Below are positions 32,161 through 34,399 of a stretch of DNA of 34,399 nt, piece by piece. The position numbers and the translations under genes were made by a program. The stretch comes from Candidatus Woesearchaeota archaeon (lineage in GTDB: Archaea > Nanobdellota > Nanobdellia > Woesearchaeales > GW2011-AR4): positions 1 to 34,399 of the forward strand of contig NYYQ01000038.1 of NCBI GenBank assembly GCA_002686855.1. The letters are read 5' to 3'. A model generated the notes under the pieces. The model made no database searches, had not been told where the DNA came from, and saw only the letters and a program-made list of their open reading frames with translations. Numbering within the stretch: the stretch's first letter is position 1; every line of letters begins with the position of its first letter.

Positions 32161-33168
32161 ATGATAAAAATACCTTACGAACAGATTATAGACAAAATAA
32201 AAAAAGAAGCCGATATTTCTGAAGACGACATCAACCTAAAAATAGATCAAAAGATGAAGCAGCTTTCTGGCTTAATAAGCAAAGAAGGGGCTGCTCATAT
32301 TGTTGCTAATGAGCTCGGAATAAAGCTTTTTGATTCTTTCAGTGGAAAATTACAGATTAAAAATATTGTTCCTGGATTAAGAAATGTAGGAACAGTTGGA
32401 AAAGTATCGAAAACATATGAGCTTAGAGAGTTTACAACAAATGACAGGCAGGGAAAAGTTGCTTCTTTTGTAATGGGAGATGAAACAGGAACAATCAGGG
32501 TTGTCATGTGGGGTTCGCAAGCAGAGAATATAAACAACATAAAAGAAGGAACAATAACCAAAATTACAGGCAGCTATGTAAAGGAAAACAACGGTTTTAA
32601 TGAACTGCATCTAAATGAAAGAAGCAAATTAATACTAAACCCGGAAGGCGAAACTGTAAATGTTGTAAAAGAGAGCATAGCAAAAAGAAAAACTATAAAC
32701 CAGTTAACAGAAAATGACAATGACATAGAAATTTTAGCCACAATAGTGCAGGCATTTGAACCAAGATTCTTTGAAGTCTGTCCGCAATGCAGTAAAAGAG
32801 CAAAACCAGAAGAAAATTCATTCATATGCCCGGAACACAACAAAGTAGAGCCGGATTATTCTTATGTTCTTAATCTTATCGTAGATGATGGAACAGACAC
32901 CATGAGAACTGTATTCTTTAGAGAAAGCATGGAAAAAATACTAAACTCAAATAAAGAAAAAATCCTGCAATATAGGGAAAACATGGAAAAATTTGAAGAA
33001 ATAAAAACAGAATTATTGGGAAACATAATAAAAATAGGTGGCAGGGTTAAAAAAAATCTCTTCTTTGACAGGCTTGAATTTGTAGCAAATGATGTTACTT
33101 TAAACCCTAATCCAGAAGAAGAAATCAAAAGGCTTGATGAAGAAGTCAAAAAAGCAGAAAATAATTAA
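32161..33168 (+). CDS. rpa: Replication protein A, archaeal single-stranded DNA-binding protein
   Basis: A 335-residue protein. After a helical N-terminus (about residues 1-60) comes an OB fold at about 68-160 with FTTNDRQGKVASFVMGDETGT and IRVVMWGSQAENI, the classic RPA strand pattern. A second OB-type domain (about 185-300) carries a zinc site: C207-P-Q-C210 and C223-P-E-H226. The C-terminus (residues 310-335) is acidic and coiled. RPA coats single-stranded DNA during replication, repair and recombination. The order (helical lead, OB, zinc-containing OB) is usual for euryarchaeal and DPANN RPA large subunits. Downstream, 25 bases separate it from a membrane protein gene. Confidence 0.9.
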   Translation: MIKIPYEQIIDKIKKEADISEDDINLKIDQKMKQLSGLISKEGAAHIVANELGIKLFDSFSGKLQIKNIVPGLRNVGTVGKVSKTYELREFTTNDRQGKVASFVMGDETGTIRVVMWGSQAENINNIKEGTITKITGSYVKENNGFNELHLNERSKLILNPEGETVNVVKESIAKRKTINQLTENDNDIEILATIVQAFEPRFFEVCPQCSKRAKPEENSFICPEHNKVEPDYSYVLNLIVDDGTDTMRTVFFRESMEKILNSNKEKILQYRENMEKFEEIKTELLGNIIKIGGRVKKNLFFDRLEFVANDVTLNPNPEEEIKRLDEEVKKAENN

Positions 33169-33193
33169 TATCTGCCTCTAAATTCTCTTTAAA

Positions 33194-33655
33194 ATGATGT
33201 ACTACACCCATTTAGCATTCGGTCTTCTAGTTTCATTATTATCAATAGAATTTTTTCCAATAAAAAATAAAATATTATTTATCATAATCGCAACATTCTT
33301 CTCAATTCTTCCAGACATAGATGAATCCAGATCAAAAATCGGAAGAAAAAATAAAATAATATCAAAAACAATAAATTTTATTTTCGGCCATAGGGGATTT
33401 ATACACACAATCTACATACCAATCATCATATTTATCCTATTCAATCTTATCAACACTGATATTGCTTATGCAGCTTTAATTGGCTACTTATCACATTTAT
33501 TAGGAGACTCCCTAACCAAAGCAGGAATAACCCCCTTATACCCTTTAATAAACAAAAGAATTAATGGTTTCCTAAAAACAAATTCTTTCTTTGAAAAAAT
33601 AATATTTTTAGCATTAATTCTTGCAAATTTATATCTTATTATAAAATATATTTAA
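33194..33655 (+). CDS. YdjM/DUF457-type membrane metal-dependent hydrolase homologue
   Basis: A 153-residue membrane protein with four hydrophobic helices and the conserved His/Asp set of the LexA-binding, inner membrane-associated putative hydrolase family (YdjM-like, DUF457): His6 near the start, LPDIDESRSKIG at 39-50 (Asp41, Asp43), FGHRGFIHT at 64-72 and GYLSHLLGDSLTKAGI with His101 and Asp105. These residues could bind a metal within the membrane. The biochemical role is not established. An alternative start at the second ATG (33197) would shorten it by one residue. Confidence 0.85.
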   Translation: MMYYTHLAFGLLVSLLSIEFFPIKNKILFIIIATFFSILPDIDESRSKIGRKNKIISKTINFIFGHRGFIHTIYIPIIIFILFNLINTDIAYAALIGYLSHLLGDSLTKAGITPLYPLINKRINGFLKTNSFFEKIIFLALILANLYLIIKYI

Positions 33656-33703
33656 ACACAAATAAGAATAAGCTTTCAAATTTCATTAATGCTATAAAAT
33701 TAT
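33656..33703. other. Intergenic space between converging genes
   Basis: A 48-base AT-rich gap lies between the DUF457 gene and the minus-strand secreted-protein gene. It holds A/T runs that could help termination in both directions, but no convincing hairpin was seen. Confidence 0.3.
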
Positions 33704-34285
33704 TTAAGGATACAACAGATAACCTCCTCTTCTAAGTATTTCCCAAACTCCTGGAGAAAGGTCTGCCTCTGGTAATGGTTTTAACACCGGAAGCAATTCC
33801 CTAGTTTCAACTTTAAGATTAGATACAATAGTATCCAAAAATTCTGGATCATCCCTATGCTCATGTTCTGGATCTCCTACAGTTGGAGGATACAAACAAG
33901 GCCTGCCATCGTCCGTTACAAAATAAGAAAAAACCGCGCCATGTGCTATAAAAGCAGTTGCAGGTTTAGAATAATCTTTTGGAAGTCCAATTAAAGTTTC
34001 AGCCATTACTTTTGATTCAGGTCCTGTCCCCTCTTTTAATATTGCTTCCATGTAACGGGCTGTTCCACTAATATGTGCCCGTACTGATAAATATCTTGTA
34101 TCTCCTTGCGTAGTTATCTTATAATGAGCTGAACTTCGGTTTGAGAAACAAAGATGTTTTCCTGACGGGTCTGAAGGACCCGAAGCTAAAGCTGTGTCAC
34201 TACCTAAAAGAGCAATAGCAAAAGCAGTGTATAAAATTGGTCCTGCATACTTCTTTCCTCCTCCTGAAGCTTGTGAAGTAGACAT
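33704..34285 (-). CDS. Hypothetical secreted protein
   Basis: A 193-residue protein with a polar start (MSTSQASGGGKKYAGPIL), a hydrophobic segment at about residues 14-34 (YAGPILYTAFAIALLGSDTA, then LASG) that could be a signal peptide, and a soluble remainder with two Cys (HLCFSNR, PCLYPP) and a Pro- and Leu-rich C-terminus (ELLPVLKPLPEADLSPGVWE). I recognise no family. Its amino acid make-up is richer in Gly, Pro, Ala and Arg and poorer in Lys/Asn than the neighbours, which may point to separate ancestry. It is transcribed opposite to its neighbours. Confidence 0.6.
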   Translation of the reverse strand: MSTSQASGGGKKYAGPILYTAFAIALLGSDTALASGPSDPSGKHLCFSNRSSAHYKITTQGDTRYLSVRAHISGTARYMEAILKEGTGPESKVMAETLIGLPKDYSKPATAFIAHGAVFSYFVTDDGRPCLYPPTVGDPEHEHRDDPEFLDTIVSNLKVETRELLPVLKPLPEADLSPGVWEILRRGGYLLYP

Positions 34286-34341
34286 ATTATGATGAGAAAT
34301 ATAATTAAATTTAGGCAGTGTTAGTAAGTAACTGATAGAAA

Positions 34342-34352
34342 GTTTTATATTC
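34342..34352 (-). promoter_or_regulatory. TATA-like box for the secreted-protein gene
   Basis: On the minus strand GAATATAAAAC lies about 60 bases before ATG 34285 and would give a leader of about 36 bases. The rest of the 114-base region to the window end is AT-rich with no other recognised feature. Confidence 0.35.
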
Positions 34353-34399
34353 TAGTTCTTCTGGTAAATTTTGTATGGTAATCAATCAATGTTGTACAA

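Overview
The window looks like a piece of an AT-rich archaeal chromosome, most probably a DPANN lineage related to Woesearchaeota or Pacearchaeota. No rRNA or tRNA gene is present, so the placement rests on indirect signs. Many genes have a TATA-like box about 26-30 bases upstream of the start codon, as expected for leaderless archaeal transcripts. There is an archaeal-type single-stranded DNA-binding protein (RPA). A very long series of small proteins has class III (pilin-like) N-termini, and there are large Cys-rich surface proteins with thrombospondin-type calcium repeats. The codon use is strongly A/T-rich and Lys/Asn/Ile-rich.

Layout. (1) 1-550, plus strand: the last codons of an upstream gene, a GC-rich hairpin followed by a T tract (terminator-like), and a small 2TM-domain protein. 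(2) 562-12572, minus strand: seven co-directional genes. In transcription order they are S-adenosylmethionine decarboxylase, membrane-anchored spermidine synthase, a polytopic acyltransferase-like protein, a flavin-dependent halogenase-like protein with a DUF1702-like C-terminus, a ketosynthase protein with a second degenerate KS-like domain, an AT-ACP-KR-DH protein, and a 4'-phosphopantetheinyl transferase. (3) 12703-32127, plus strand: an almost unbroken run of about 18 genes, nearly all with a Lys-Lys-(Ala/Ser/Gly) motif just before one N-terminal membrane segment. The run is headed by two big Cys-rich surface proteins. Two very short members (25080-25202 and 26969-27127) belong to it, and its last gene is interrupted by one in-frame TAA. 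(4) 32161-34285: RPA, a YdjM/DUF457-type membrane protein and, on the minus strand, an unrecognised secreted protein.

How the genes fit together. The three genes at 562-6788 spell out KS-(KS')-AT-ACP-KR-DH-PPTase in order. This is the domain order of the iterative enediyne polyketide synthases and close to the PUFA synthases, but split over three adjacent genes. The DUF1702-like domain next door is a family I associate with enediyne clusters, and it is fused to a halogenase-like flavoenzyme. Together they suggest an archaeal iterative type I polyketide pathway making a polyene-like product, perhaps tailored by the flavoenzyme and the membrane acyltransferase. No enoylreductase or thioesterase is visible. 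The second large block looks like a multi-pilin surface apparatus; its assembly ATPase, platform protein and prepilin peptidase are not in the window. The product and function of both systems are inferences from sequence alone.
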